A model generated the notes under the pieces. It was not told where the DNA came from and searched no databases. It saw nothing but the letters and a program-made list of their open reading frames with translations. From the NCBI RefSeq assembly GCF_026914185.1, contig NC_070560.1, forward strand, positions 2,223,501 to 2,287,500: a stretch of 64,000 nucleotides of DNA, given 5' to 3'. Positions 1 to 10,340 of the stretch are shown piece by piece (position 1 is the stretch's first letter; every line of letters begins with the position of its first letter). Origin of the DNA: Puccinia triticina (lineage: Eukaryota; Basidiomycota; Pucciniomycetes; Pucciniales; Pucciniaceae). The translations under genes and the position numbers were made by a program.

Positions 1-893
1 AGGGGTCACTTTGAAGAACATGTTGTGACAATAAAGACAGAATGTCACATGATGATGTATGTGACTGATTAGGTTTCAGAGGTTATTGGAGGCGACTTTC
101 TATATTCTTTTATCATGCATTAGGTTTTGCCCTTATCATGTATCAGTACTCAACCTTGTAACTCCGCTCTTGCTCTTCTCTCCTTTCTTCTCCACATGTT
201 CATCTCATTGTGTCACCCTAATACCTTGTTTAGGTATTAGTCTTTTCTTTGCCCTTGCTTGCTTCCCCCAGAGTCTTCTCTCTCCTTGCTCTGCTCACAG
301 CTGTCACTGGTGTTTCATACATGTAATTTTATTTGAGCCATCATATTCAAAGTTTTTGGCAAAATTATATTGTGTGTTGTGTTTTTCATTGCCGTCATAA
401 TCAAAAACAGTTGCTTGACTCTAGGTGCTAGTTGGTGGCATAATGATAGCTAAGAAGAACAAAATTGAGGGAAGGAGAACTGGAATCCAGATCAGGTGCT
501 CAAGATCTCTTGACTCCAATCACAGTGGAACGGCTGTGAGTAGGCTGAGTCTTGATGTGAACAGCAAACTGCACAAGAATTTTTTGATAATCTCATTGAT
601 TCTTGCATTCCCCCCCCCCGTCAGTAGTACTTGGTTGAATGAATATCATCCATCCCAGGGGCATCTGAACATAAATTCTCAAGTTCAAGTCTCTAAGCTC
701 TGCACCGGGTCTCTGTGCAAAATTTGGAACTGCAAGGTGCGCGCCCCTTTTGGGGAAAAAAAGCGCGCCCGGTGCAAGGGTGCGCGCCCGATGCACTTTG
801 GCATGCACCTACCCTTGGCGTCAACAACCATAATTGCATTGCGTTTTATTGCATTGCATTATATTGGTTGCACCATTTATGTATGAAAGAAAA
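1..893. other. No recognisable gene
   Basis: I see no supportable gene here. There is a run of nine C around position 609 and a short stretch around 735-815 rich in GCGCGCCC and its complement, which could fold locally. Open frames in this stretch are short and their predicted peptides show no family resemblance. It lies just downstream of the 3' end of the first minus-strand secreted-protein gene. Confidence 0.4.
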
Positions 894-3310
894 TCATAAA
901 AATGACCATTGTATTCTACTGGTTAATGTCTGAATGGAATAGCCAAAACAAAAGTTAAAGAAGAGTTTAGCATCCCTAGTGATACGGCCATCTCGAAGCA
1001 ATGGAGAAGATGCATAATGATCATCGAGTGCCATCCAGGACGAAATAAATTGCCAAATGGTCCGCATGGTGACCAAGGGGGGTTCACTTGGCTTGTCCCT
1101 CAGACAGGAATCAGTACGAATTTCAAATTGAGTAGCAGCTTTGGTCAAAAATTCTTGTTTGGATAATGTGGGGAGCTCGTGAGAAAGTGGGGGGGCAATA
1201 GTTGTAATCATGTCGACAAATAATAAGTAAACATATCCTAGTTCCTTGATTTCTTCTTTTATGAATTCTAGGTCCTTGCTTCCTTCTCCTTTTTTGTGCC
1301 CCGTGGTAGATGGTATGGGACTGTTTTTCAAGAAGATATCCTCGATTTTTGTGTCAAAATCGTAACCATGACCTAATTTTTGATCGTATACCGACTTCCA
1401 AACGTCGAAATTCACATGAAACGTTCTTCTTGCTTGATCCTCCGCCCTCCGATCAGCTTTCCCTTCAAACCTCATCATTTGAGATGCAAATTTTTCAAGG
1501 ATCACACTAGTTTGTTCCTGAGGTAGATAGAGTACCTTGTTTGGATGATCATTCCCAAGACCAAATACGTCTCGCAACGTATCTTGGAATCGTTCAAGTT
1601 GGCCGGCTGTTTGTTGCCTGCTTGTGAAGGTGCTAAACTGAAAAACCAATCCCTTGGGTTTATAAACCTGAGAGCGCAAAGGTTTGATTGAAAGTTTGAA
1701 CGCTGCTTTTCCTGGGAAAGATACGACTTGTGTTAATACATTGTAATTTTTAGGAATAGGAGACTCTTTATCAAATTTTGGAGAGGTTTTCAAGAGACAG
1801 GATGCTTACGTGGTTTTGGTATGTTGGGACCTCTACCACGTCGGGCTGGCAACGAGATTGGGTGACGTGGAACGTTGGGATTATTTGTGTAGGTCACGAC
1901 TTGGGTTAACAAATCAAAATGCTTGTACGATTGTTTAATTAATTCATCATGACAAAGTCCGAATGACGGATGCTGGCGTAATCTTTCTGACTTTGCAGAC
2001 TGCAAGTCGGGTCGGACCGCTGCTGAGCCACTCGCATAGTAGAACCTTCTTGTCTCTGCAGTTCTGCTCAGTAGATCCATTTGCGAAGTTGGATAGAGGG
2101 GTAGATCAGGTTCGGTCGGAGGAGCTGGTCTTGCTCGGATCAATGTAATCGGCTTGCCGGGAGATTCTCTGTCGGTTCTCAAAGACTTGTGCACTCGAAT
2201 CTCGGAGTCGAAGGAATTATGATCTTCTGGATGCATTTGGGATTCATCGGCATGCTCATTTTGCTCCTTTGTCGGGCCCTCGATTGGTTGACTTGAGTGG
2301 TCGTAGGCGTCGCTGGGAGGAGTTTCATTATCCAACCTTTGCAGATGTGGATCTAGATCCGAATGCGCATCCCTCGAGACTCTCGGCGTCTCCTGCACGT
2401 CGTCATGGATGTAACTATTGGTCGCCGATGGCTCTAGAATTGTACCCCCGAAGGAATGTAAGTCTTTCAGAGCTTGATTTGGTCGAAGTTCTTTGGATTT
2501 TTCAGCTTCCCGTGATGATCTATTTATTTTTCTCTTCCTCTTTCCCCGAGTTGATAGGACTGATAATACGCGTGAATCGAGGTTGTCCGCACCGGAGAGG
2601 TCCAGTGGATTTTCAGCTGTTGCGCCGGGTTGCTCAATGTGAGAACTCGAGAGAGCACCGGCGGCTGCATCGTCGACGTTGGCATCGAGAGAAAAAGGAT
2701 TCCGACGTTTTTGGCTTTCTTGGCTGTCTTGGAACAGGGAAAGTAAGAATGACAGATCATTTACGTCGAAGTCTTTGAATTCTTCAGCTACAACAGCGGA
2801 TAATTGATCGCTCTTTCTCTTCCTCTTCCCTTCAACTGACAGGCCTGAGAAATCGTTTGATTCGTGGTTGTCTGAAACACAGAGTTCCGGTCGACCTTCG
2901 GCCGTTGCGCCGGGTAGGTGAAAGTTCGAGCTGGCAGCAGCGGGTGCATCGTTGTCCAAATGGAAAGGGATCAGAAGTCCTTGGCTTTCTTGGCTGTGTA
3001 AATGATCATTCAGATGATTGTTTTGATGTCCCCCCGGGTGATTCGATGCCGCAGAGCTTTCAAAATTTTCTTCTGGCTCTGGTGAGTGCTGGTTTTGGCA
3101 GGAGGGAGGGTGGTGAGAGGCACTGGAGGACGGCGGAGGGGAGGGAGAAATCGCGCGACTGCCCCCACCAGCAAGCAGATCGCGGAAAGAAGTCGGGTTC
3201 CGCTCATCGAAAAGTCCAACGGAGACATCCAAGGGGTCAGTTGAGATGCATGATTTGTAGCTGGCTGCCCAGTTCGCTGCAATGACCCACAAGCGGGAAC
3301 CAAATCGCAT
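894..3310 (-). CDS. Large predicted secreted protein, family member 1 (two exons)
   Basis: I do not recognise a named family. Two overlapping frames join through a canonical intron at 1712-1809 (donor GTAAGC, acceptor TTTCCCAG, 98 bases). Exons 3310-1810 and 1711-894 then read in phase to about 772 aa. The N-terminus (MRFGSRLWVIAANWAAS) looks like a short signal peptide. Next come Pro/Ser runs (SPSPPPSSS), then two copies of an acidic/basic module containing GKRKRK clusters that resemble nuclear localisation signals. A C-terminal domain of about 250 residues contains LYLPQE, FDVWKS, FVDMITTIAPP and KLFFNFCFGYSIQTL. The same order occurs in the neighbouring paralogue at 4919-7480, whose C-terminus aligns over its length with clearly lower identity. 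Known biology: many rust effectors are lineage-specific secreted proteins. Inference: a host-directed, possibly nuclear-targeted protein. The first ATG of the frame was chosen; it also sits at the aligned position in the paralogue. Confidence 0.75.
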
Positions 3311-3835
3311 GATGGGGTATAATACAGCTCGGCTTTCAGCAGCTTCTGGTTTCGAACTTGTTGTTATCCTTGAGTCTTGATGATATTGTGAGGCTCATTG
3401 GACGCTTTACGAACAAAGGAACGATATGGACACAAGAGTTGCCAGGTCTTCAACCCACTTAAATATCGTACTTCGGCTGGAACGTCGAGAATACCCTTGC
3501 AAGAGCTCCTAGCGGGTGGGGTGCGTGTTTCAGGCCGAGGTGACCACAGGTGACTACAGATGGTGGTAGCTCCTGGTCAGCTCCGTGTGCAAGAAAGGCA
3601 TAACTGATCTGTACGCAGCGGATGGCCGGGCCCAGTACATAGCCCCTAATGCCAATGGGTTGAGCAGGTTTGAGCTTTCGATACGTGGAAAACTGCCTGG
3701 TAACGCCGCGTAAAACAGATGCCATGCCAAAACCTGGGACAAGAACCCAGCACACGCCATGGGCGACGTTCCGAGGGAGCGCTTATAAGTGGGGTCGCAA
3801 AGGCAGACCAGGAGTCATCCTATCCAGAAGCTTGC
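3311..3835 (-). promoter_or_regulatory. Duplicated 5' flank of secreted-protein gene 1
   Basis: This stretch aligns with 7494-7930 upstream of the tandem paralogue. Shared blocks include AAATATCGTACTTCGGCTGG, AATACCCTTGCAAGAGCTCC, GCAAGAAAGGCATAACTGAT and GCAGGTTTGAGCTTTCGAT. The duplication therefore carried about 0.5 kb of 5' flank, which probably contains the promoter of both genes. No certain TATA box or start site can be fixed by eye. Confidence 0.6.
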
Positions 3836-4918
3836 CATGCCAGATGACTTCCAATCAAATGGAATAAATACGGGCTTCGGTTGTCCTCGGCTCTTCCGCT
3901 TACATACTGCTGTTGAAGGGTGGCCAAACTGCTCACTCCGCACAAAATTCCACAACACTCAATCAGGATAGACTCCACCCCGTTTGGCTTATTGTTTGGG
4001 ATGAAATTGTTACTATCCACAAAACAAAATTGCTTCTGTCAGTGGAATCTTGCGGAGCCTCAAAGTCACAGGCAATGAACATCCTTTGGGCAGTAAAGCT
4101 GTTATATTATCGGGAAAAGTTTGACAAATCCTGCACCGGTTGTTAGGTGCATGGTGTATCCACCCCGTTATCGCGCAACACTCAGGCCATCAGAAATCTG
4201 GAAGCACATTATCGAGTACGAGCTCGCTAAGAACATGATGTTAGCTGATCGGGCGTTAGAAACGGATGATACTACGAAGAATATAGGTTTCGCTAATTCA
4301 CCTCATGTTGGGAAAGACGAAAATCCAATTTCACTATTATCAACCAGCAAAACATGAACATTACCTCATTCTCAACGGTTTCCGCCATGGAAACTGGCTT
4401 TAGTAGTGGCTAGCGCTGCTTTTTTTTGAACCGCTGCGCGGCGCTGCAGAGTAGCAGTCAGTAATCAGTATACGCCAATTGAAATCTGCGAGCAAAGTGG
4501 TATTCCAGCGCGCTGAAATCAGCGGCCGTGTAGCGGCACAGCGCGATGTGCGCCTCTTGCGATTTCTGGCGCTTTTAGCGCCTTTCAGCGGCTCTGCGCG
4601 GATATAAACTGTGCGGAGGAAACATCTCAGCTAAATTTAGCGGTAGCTAATGCAGCGGGCTGTGTGGCAGCTAGCGCTATGACTGGAGCGTGGAGGTAGC
4701 GGTGTAACCGCCGCGCTGCGCCGCTTTTTGCAGCGTAGCGCAGCGATTACAGCGTGGCAAGTAGCCCCAACACCCCGTATGTTCGTGACCCAGACTCACT
4801 CCCCCCCCTGCGCTGCCACTGCACATGTGGGCTTTTGATTAAGTTGATTTGGAAAGCTCTGACTCCCAGCCTCCAAATGGAGCTTTGCTGAGAAACCTGA
4901 TAGAACTCCACCCTGTGA
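3836..4918. repeat. Intergenic spacer with AGCGC-rich repeat (about 4390-4775)
   Basis: There is no gene between the two secreted-protein genes. From about 4390 to 4775 the DNA is built from short variants of GCTAGCGC, TAGCGGT and GCGCTGC in both orientations. Similar composition occurs near 14640-14720, 19080-19740 and 30310-30420. It looks like a degenerate non-coding dispersed repeat of unknown class. The rest of the spacer holds no feature I can support. Confidence 0.4.
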
Positions 4919-7480
4919 TCATCGCATTTTATTGGTTAAGGTTTGAATGGAATAGCAAAAACAACAATTAAAGAACAGTTTGGCCCCCTTGCTGAGCTTC
5001 TGATTCTCAAGTAATTTGGAAGATTTATAATCTTGATTGAGTTTCATCCAGTCCGAAACCAATTCCCAAATGATTTTCAAGTTGGGTTTGACAGATGCAC
5101 CTGATTTCGGGAACACACGGGTATCGGCAAGATGTTCGAACTGATCAGCAGCCTGGACTAAAAATTCTCGGTTAGATAATGAGCGGCCCTTTTGAGACTT
5201 TTGGGGTGCGATAGTTGTAATCATGTCGACGAAAAATAAGAAAATGTATTTTAATTTCTCGATTTTTTCTTCCAAGTCGCGCTCTTCAGTGGATAGTGTG
5301 GGTTTGTTCAAGTTATTTTTAATTCTTGTTTCAAGTTTGTAATCATCGCCTAATTTTTTATTGTAAAACGACTTCCAAAGGTCGAGATTCTCATAAAATG
5401 TATCTTGCAGTTTCACGTGCGACGTCCAAGTTATCGTTTTTTCAAACAGAGCTAATCCATATTCAAATTGTTCAAAAACCTCACTAGTATTCTCCTGAGG
5501 TAGATATAGTATCACATGTGGATCCACTTTTCCAAAACCGAGTAATTTTGTTAGTAGATGTTGGAAGATCGCAAAATTGGAGTCTCCTTCCTGCACGGGC
5601 CCGAAGCTTCTCCAACGAAACACTAATGGGTAGGGTTGAGCTTCAGTATGGAGGCCGAGCGACGAGATTGAGTGGCGTGGACGGTGGGCGTCGCGTACGA
5701 CTTGGGTTAACAAATTGGAATGGATTCTCGATTCTCTAGTCACTTCATCATGGCGAAGTCCGTGGCGGGGTTTTTCCGACTCAAAGGACTCTCTGCCGTG
5801 TGGGGCCTGCGTTAAGCCATTCGCGGGTAGGGAATGTGTTGAGGGTCGTAGGAGCTCTGTTATGTCATATATTTTCGTAGGTCCAGCGCGTAAAGCGGCC
5901 GGCGGTGTTGGGTAGATAGGTGCATCAGTGTTGGTCGGAGGCCCTGTTTGTTTTGCGATTAATGCGATTGAGTTGCGAGGAGATGCACTGCCGGTTCTTG
6001 AATATTGTTGCGCTGGAGACTCGGAGTTGGTCGATTGAAGATTATTTGCATACTCATTTTGCTCCTTTGTCGGGCCTTCGATGGGTTGACTGAAGTGGTC
6101 GTAGGCGTCGCTGGGAGGAGTTTCAATATCAAACCTTTGCAGATGTGGATTTAGATCCGAATACGCATCCCTCGAGACTCTCGGCGTCTCCTGCCCGTCG
6201 TCAAGGATGTAACTATTGGTCGCCGATGACTCTAGAATTGTAGCCCGGAAGGAATGCAAGTCTTTCAGAGCTTGATTTGGTCGAAGTCCTTTCGATTTTT
6301 TAGCTTCCCGTGATAATCCATAGTTTCTCCTCTTCCTCTTTCCTCCAGTTGATAGGACTGATAATACGTCTGAATTGAGGTTGTCCGCACCGGAGAGGTC
6401 CAGTGGATTTCCAGCCGTTGCGCCGGGTTGCTCAATGTGAGAACTCGAGAGGGCACCAGTGACTGCCTTTTTTTTGAAACGAGAAGAAAAAGGAATCCAA
6501 TATCCTGGGCTTTCTAGGCTGTTTGAAAGATGATCGACTGCATGTTCCGCGAAGTAACGAGGGGCGGCAATACTTTGAGAGTGCTCATCTTGCCCTAGTG
6601 AGTGCTGGTCTTGGTCGGAAAGATGGTGAGAGGCACTGATGGGCGGCGTAGAGGAGGCAGAAATTGCATGCATGGGCGGCGGAGGGGAGGGAGACACGGC
6701 ACGCATTGGTGGACTACCATTATCAGCGAGCACGTCTCTGAAGTCTTCCAGGTCCCAGCCATCTAAACCATCTAAACTTCCAACGGAGATATCAATCGAG
6801 GGATCAGGTGTGAAAGGAGGCCCATTGTGTAAGCTTGAGAGGGCACCAGTGGCTGTATTGGTGTTGGAATGGAGAGAATCCGGAGTCAGACCTCCTCGGC
6901 TGTCTGGTGACTCTCGCAGCAGGGAATGAATGTATGCCAGATCATTTGGGTTGAGGCATTTGAATTTTGTAGCTATAGTGGATAGTGTACAGCTCCTTGC
7001 CCTCTCTGCTCGACTTGATGCGGGTACATCGTGGTGGTCCGCACGCAAGGGCTGCAGTAGTTCTTCAGCCATTGCGCCGGGTAGCTCGATGTGGGGGCTC
7101 CAGGGGACAGCAGTAGCTCCCTCGTTGTTGAAATGAGAAGAAAAAGGAATCAGAAGTCCTTGGCTTTCGCGGCTGTGTAAAAGATGATCGTTTGCATGTC
7201 CCCCCATGTAATTTGCGGTCCCATAGCTCGCAGAATATCCCGCTGGCTCTGAGTGCTGGTAGTGGTAGGGAGGAAGATCGCTGGTGGACGGCGGAGGGGA
7301 GGGAGACATCGCATGCATTGGTCGATCACTATCATCAGCGAGCACGTCCGCGAAGTACTTCGGGTCCCAGCCATCGAAAAGTGCGCCGGATAAATCAATC
7401 GGGGAGTCAGGTGTGAAAAGTGATTTGGAGCCGGTCACTAAGGTTGTCATGATGACCCACACGCGGGGAGCGATTCTCAT
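4919..7480 (-). CDS. Large predicted secreted protein, family member 2 (853 aa)
   Basis: One uninterrupted frame of 853 aa, paralogous to the gene at 894-3310. The first about 30 residues (MRIAPRVWVIMTTLVTGSKS) look like a weak signal peptide. An internal duplication is visible: LFTPDSPIDLSGALFDGWD near residue 21 recurs as FTPDPSIDISVGSLDGLD near residue 225. Each is followed by a Pro/Ser run and an ESQGLLIPF or ESPGYWIPF motif. A bipartite basic cluster (GKRKRR followed by KKSKG) near residue 390 resembles a nuclear localisation signal. The C-terminal domain (from about residue 640) contains LYLPQENTS, LDLWKSFYNKKLGD, FFVDMITTIAP and FFNCCFCYSIQTL. Compared with member 1 it lacks the segment around the member 1 intron and has no intron. 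Function is unknown. Secretion and nuclear targeting are inferences from motifs only. Confidence 0.75.
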   Translation of the reverse strand: MRIAPRVWVIMTTLVTGSKSLFTPDSPIDLSGALFDGWDPKYFADVLADDSDRPMHAMSPSPPPSTSDLPPYHYQHSEPAGYSASYGTANYMGGHANDHLLHSRESQGLLIPFSSHFNNEGATAVPWSPHIELPGAMAEELLQPLRADHHDVPASSRAERARSCTLSTIATKFKCLNPNDLAYIHSLLRESPDSRGGLTPDSLHSNTNTATGALSSLHNGPPFTPDPSIDISVGSLDGLDGWDLEDFRDVLADNGSPPMRAVSPSPPPPMHAISASSTPPISASHHLSDQDQHSLGQDEHSQSIAAPRYFAEHAVDHLSNSLESPGYWIPFSSRFKKKAVTGALSSSHIEQPGATAGNPLDLSGADNLNSDVLSVLSTGGKRKRRNYGLSREAKKSKGLRPNQALKDLHSFRATILESSATNSYILDDGQETPRVSRDAYSDLNPHLQRFDIETPPSDAYDHFSQPIEGPTKEQNEYANNLQSTNSESPAQQYSRTGSASPRNSIALIAKQTGPPTNTDAPIYPTPPAALRAGPTKIYDITELLRPSTHSLPANGLTQAPHGRESFESEKPRHGLRHDEVTRESRIHSNLLTQVVRDAHRPRHSISSLGLHTEAQPYPLVFRWRSFGPVQEGDSNFAIFQHLLTKLLGFGKVDPHVILYLPQENTSEVFEQFEYGLALFEKTITWTSHVKLQDTFYENLDLWKSFYNKKLGDDYKLETRIKNNLNKPTLSTEERDLEEKIEKLKYIFLFFVDMITTIAPQKSQKGRSLSNREFLVQAADQFEHLADTRVFPKSGASVKPNLKIIWELVSDWMKLNQDYKSSKLLENQKLSKGAKLFFNCCFCYSIQTLTNKMR

Positions 7481-7493
7481 GATGGGATTTTAG

Positions 7494-7930
7494 GTCACGA
7501 GCTGGGTTTTCATCTGCTTCTGGGTAGTTATCCTTGAGGCTTGATGACGAGACACATCGGACGCCCTGCAAACAAAGAAATGACATGGACACAACCATTG
7601 CCAGGTTCTCAGCTACATACATAAGAAAATATCGTACTTCGGCTGGAACATGGAGAATACCCTTGCAAGAGCTCCTAGTGGGTGCGTGTTTCAGGCCGAG
7701 GGGACTACAGAGAGTGGCAGTTCCTGTTACACATGCTTCGTGCAAGAAAGGCATAACTGATCCGTACCCAGCGTATGTTCGGCCCGAATGGATTGAGCAG
7801 GTTTGAGCTTTCGATGGGTGGAAAACTGTCTGGTGACGCCGCGGCGGCGAACTGAGCACACGTCTCGGGCGGCGGGCCGGCCGCGGAGGGCTTAGAAGTA
7901 AAGGGAGGACCAGCCGTCCTAGAAAGATCA
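7494..7930 (-). promoter_or_regulatory. Duplicated 5' flank of secreted-protein gene 2
   Basis: Partner of 3311-3835, aligned in the same order with small indels. It shows that genes 1 and 2 arose as one tandem segmental duplication of about 4.2 kb that included upstream control DNA. Conservation of non-coding blocks could reflect either recency or function. Confidence 0.55.
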
Positions 7931-8738
7931 TAGAGTCCATCATGCATAGCTGGGACGGTCCAAGGCTTTGTCATCGATCACGGTCGATTGTTGACCTCCA
8001 ACTTCGCCCACGTCGGAATCTTTGGCGCGGTGTGCAGCCTGTCGCGGAGTGGTGCCGAAGACCTCACAGAGGCCAATCAAAGAGCCAAGCTCGTGTTGAC
8101 CCTCCCACGGAAGAGCCATCTGGGATGTATCTTTTCTCAGCTGGTTGTATGAAATGAAGAAAAACTGTGGGCTGGTGATCACGGCACTCTTGAAAACAGG
8201 GCATGACTAGGTTGGTCGAGCAACCACTAGAGCCTATCAGCGCCTCAGTACTCAGCTACCTCGAGAAAGGAACAGCAAACCAGGAGATGCACTTTGTAAG
8301 CCAATCCTCCGCAACACTTCGCGACCTTCCCTCGCGAGTCTCCAACAAGATCTCCTGTGTTCAGCAAGTGATCACTTCACAGCTTCGATGTCCCATCAAT
8401 TTGATCCCACTTGCTCCCTCTGGCTTCCCTGAGCATGGCTGTTCTGGCAACGGACGACCCATGTGCGCATACATCAAGTGTTCCCCATTCACCGACGCTT
8501 AATGTTTGGTGCAAGGACAACACATTCGAAGGAGAAAAAGACAACTGATTAATATTGCTTGTCTCAGTCACCTCGAGTGGTAACCCTTGCTGGTCGTTGA
8601 GCAAAGCATGCCCAAGGTGATGCGGGATGCAAGACTAGCAACGCACCTCGACAAGATCGAGGCCGGGTCTCGACTTGGTAAACGTCTTCACCGGCACCGG
8701 TCCCCACGTCGTGTACTGAGGCTTGTTTTGTCAAATCT
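7931..8738. other. Intergenic, no gene seen
   Basis: Short frames on both strands show no recognisable domain and no intron signals that would link them. This stretch separates the 5' flank of the large secreted-protein gene from the conserved upstream block of small secreted gene A, so the two families are transcribed divergently from about here. Confidence 0.35.
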
Positions 8739-8765
8739 GGCGGCGGCAACACAACAGTCGCCAAG
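8739..8765 (+). promoter_or_regulatory. Conserved upstream block of the small secreted gene family (copy A)
   Basis: A GGCGGCRRCAACRCRACRGTCGCC-like block recurs upstream of copy B (about 20185-20210) and copy C (about 22128-22151). In B and C it lies about 260-330 bases before the ATG. In A it lies about 1 kb before it, because the LTR-like repeat at 8846-9550 intervenes. It may be a shared control element, or simply retained duplicated DNA. Confidence 0.4.
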
Positions 8766-8845
8766 TTGATTGCTAGGGGCACGACGTGATCACTCTGGAG
8801 CTATCAAGCCCACACGATTGATTGGCCGTTCAGGGTACCTTCGAC

Positions 8846-9550
8846 TATTGAAATACCTCATTAGTAGCATACTCTTCAACCGGTTGTGTAGTGATAAATA
8901 GAGTTGAAACCTAGTTATGAAACCTAAATGAAGTAGTTAAATAGTCACCTTGTATCGGATCCTATTTTCTTTTTCTTCATTCAGTTTCTCACTCTGTCTC
9001 AACTCCTCTCCGCACAATCAGGTTTGCTCGTTGGTGTCTCGTCAGGTTGCTCGTGTGCTTCACTCACTCGCTGGTCTTTTAAAAGGTTCATCTCAAAACT
9101 TCTTTGTATTGCATTTCTTTCTTTTTGAAATCCATTCAGTTTCTCACTCTGTCTCAACTCCTCTCCGCACAATCAGGTTTGCTCGTTGGTGTCTCGTCAG
9201 GTTGCTCATGTGCTTCACTCACTCGCTGGTCTTTTAAAAGGTTTGCTCGTTGGTGTCTCGTCAGGTTGCTCGTGTGCTTCACTCACTCGCTGGTCTTTTA
9301 AAAGGTTCATCTCAAAACTTCTTTGTATTTCATTTCTTTCTTTTTGAAATCCATTCAGTTTCTCACTCTGTCTCAACTCCTCTCCGCACAATCAGGTTTG
9401 CTCGTTGGTGTCTCGTCAGGTTGCTCGTGTGCTTCACTCACTCGCTGGTCTTTTAAAAGGTTTGCTCGTTGGTGTCTCGTCAGGTTGCTCGTGTGCTTCA
9501 CTCACTCGCTGGTCTTTTAAAAGACCCTCTGCGCCTTTTTGTTCTTTATC
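8846..9550 (+). repeat. LTR-like repeat with internal tandem units, upstream of gene A
   Basis: A unit of about 64 bases (starting TTTGCTCGTTGGTGTCTCG, ending CTGGTCTTTTAAAAGG) occurs five times, near 9022, 9176, 9240, 9396 and 9460. It alternates with a 90-base unit starting TTCATCTCAAAACTTC. The 5' part contains CAACCGGTTGTGTAGTGATA and AACCTAGTTATGAAACCTAAATGA-like sequence. A diverged copy of the whole block lies in the opposite orientation at 46751-47280. Paired, dispersed and with TTGAAATA near its start, it is most like a solo LTR, although neither end has a proven target duplication. Frames across it are only shadows of the repeat. Confidence 0.55.
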
Positions 9551-9755
9551 GACTACTATAAGACCTTCTCATTTCGATGCACTAGTGTCAGCTAGTGTCT
9601 TGCTGCCAAACACTCCCCAAAACACTTTTTCTCTTTCCCCCGCCTAGAGGTACATATAAACATATAAACTCTAACAGTTTCATAACTTCACCACCTTCAG
9701 ACTATCACAACTGCAACATTGGTGGGAATACCCGTATTCAGCTCAGTAACACTCG

Positions 9756-10340
9756 ATGCAACTCTTCAAATCCCTTTTTATGCTATCTTCCGTGACTTCC
9801 TTTGGGGTGTTGGCTGCTGCACCAAAGCCTCAACCAGTGATAGACAAAGGAACTGCCTTCACTTGTTTTGACCTTCCTGGATTTCCAGCGGGGTGGTGTG
9901 CCTCTAAAATAGGCACCCCAAATGGATTTAATAAAAAAGTAAACTTTTATACAAGTGAGCTTTCATTTATCACATCCAGAGCAGAATTGACCCAGTAATT
10001 TGACTGATTTTTCTGTTTGTCTTATGGAATTGAAAATTAATGTTGAAAATAATCTGATTTGCAGTTGTTGGGGCAAACCAAGTGGGGGCTAAAAATCACT
10101 TGAACTACAATTGTGAGGGCCTGAATCAGGATGGTAACAAGTGCTGCAAATCAGGTTTCATACCAGTGAGTTGCTGTGACTATAAGATTAGACAGAAATT
10201 CATTGAAATTTGAGGTGATATGTTGAATGCTAATCTTCTCCTTTTTGGAATTACCCCCAAAGAAATTTGAAAACAATGGGTACGCTGCAGTCAGCGATGA
10301 TGATTGCCAGACAAAAGCAGGAGTGCCAAAGACACCATGA
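9756..10340 (+). CDS. Small secreted Cys-rich protein, copy A (three exons)
   Basis: Exons 9756-9954, 10065-10165 and 10263-10340 join in phase (1, then 0) to a protein of 125 aa. Introns are GT-AG: donors GTGAGC and GTGAGT, acceptors GATTTGCAG and CCCCAAAG. The first about 21 residues form a good signal peptide (MQLFKSLFMLSSV... ending VLAAA). The mature part has six Cys, in the contexts TCFDL, GWCAS, NYNCEG, KCC and DDCQ. Exon lengths of 101 and 78 bases are identical in copy E at 63364-63961, which strongly supports the model. The 5' leader AGCTCAGTAACACTC before the ATG is also shared with E. A TATA-like TACATATAAACATATAAAC lies about 100 bases upstream. The family is not one I can name. 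Inference: a rust candidate effector stabilised by disulphides. Confidence 0.85.

Noticed and set aside
425..886. 153-codon plus-strand frame
   Set aside because: No domain, crosses a run of nine C, and composition is like the non-coding flank.
8950..9647. Several overlapping frames with repeated VSRQVARVLHSLAG-type peptides
   Set aside because: They only translate the tandem DNA repeat of the LTR-like block, and the same repeat is read in different frames.
9716..9735. CAACATTGGTGGGAATA before gene A as an LTR end plus primer-binding site
   Set aside because: The same words occur in the leader of copy B (CAACGTTGGAGGGCATA), so they more likely belong to the gene family's own 5' leader.
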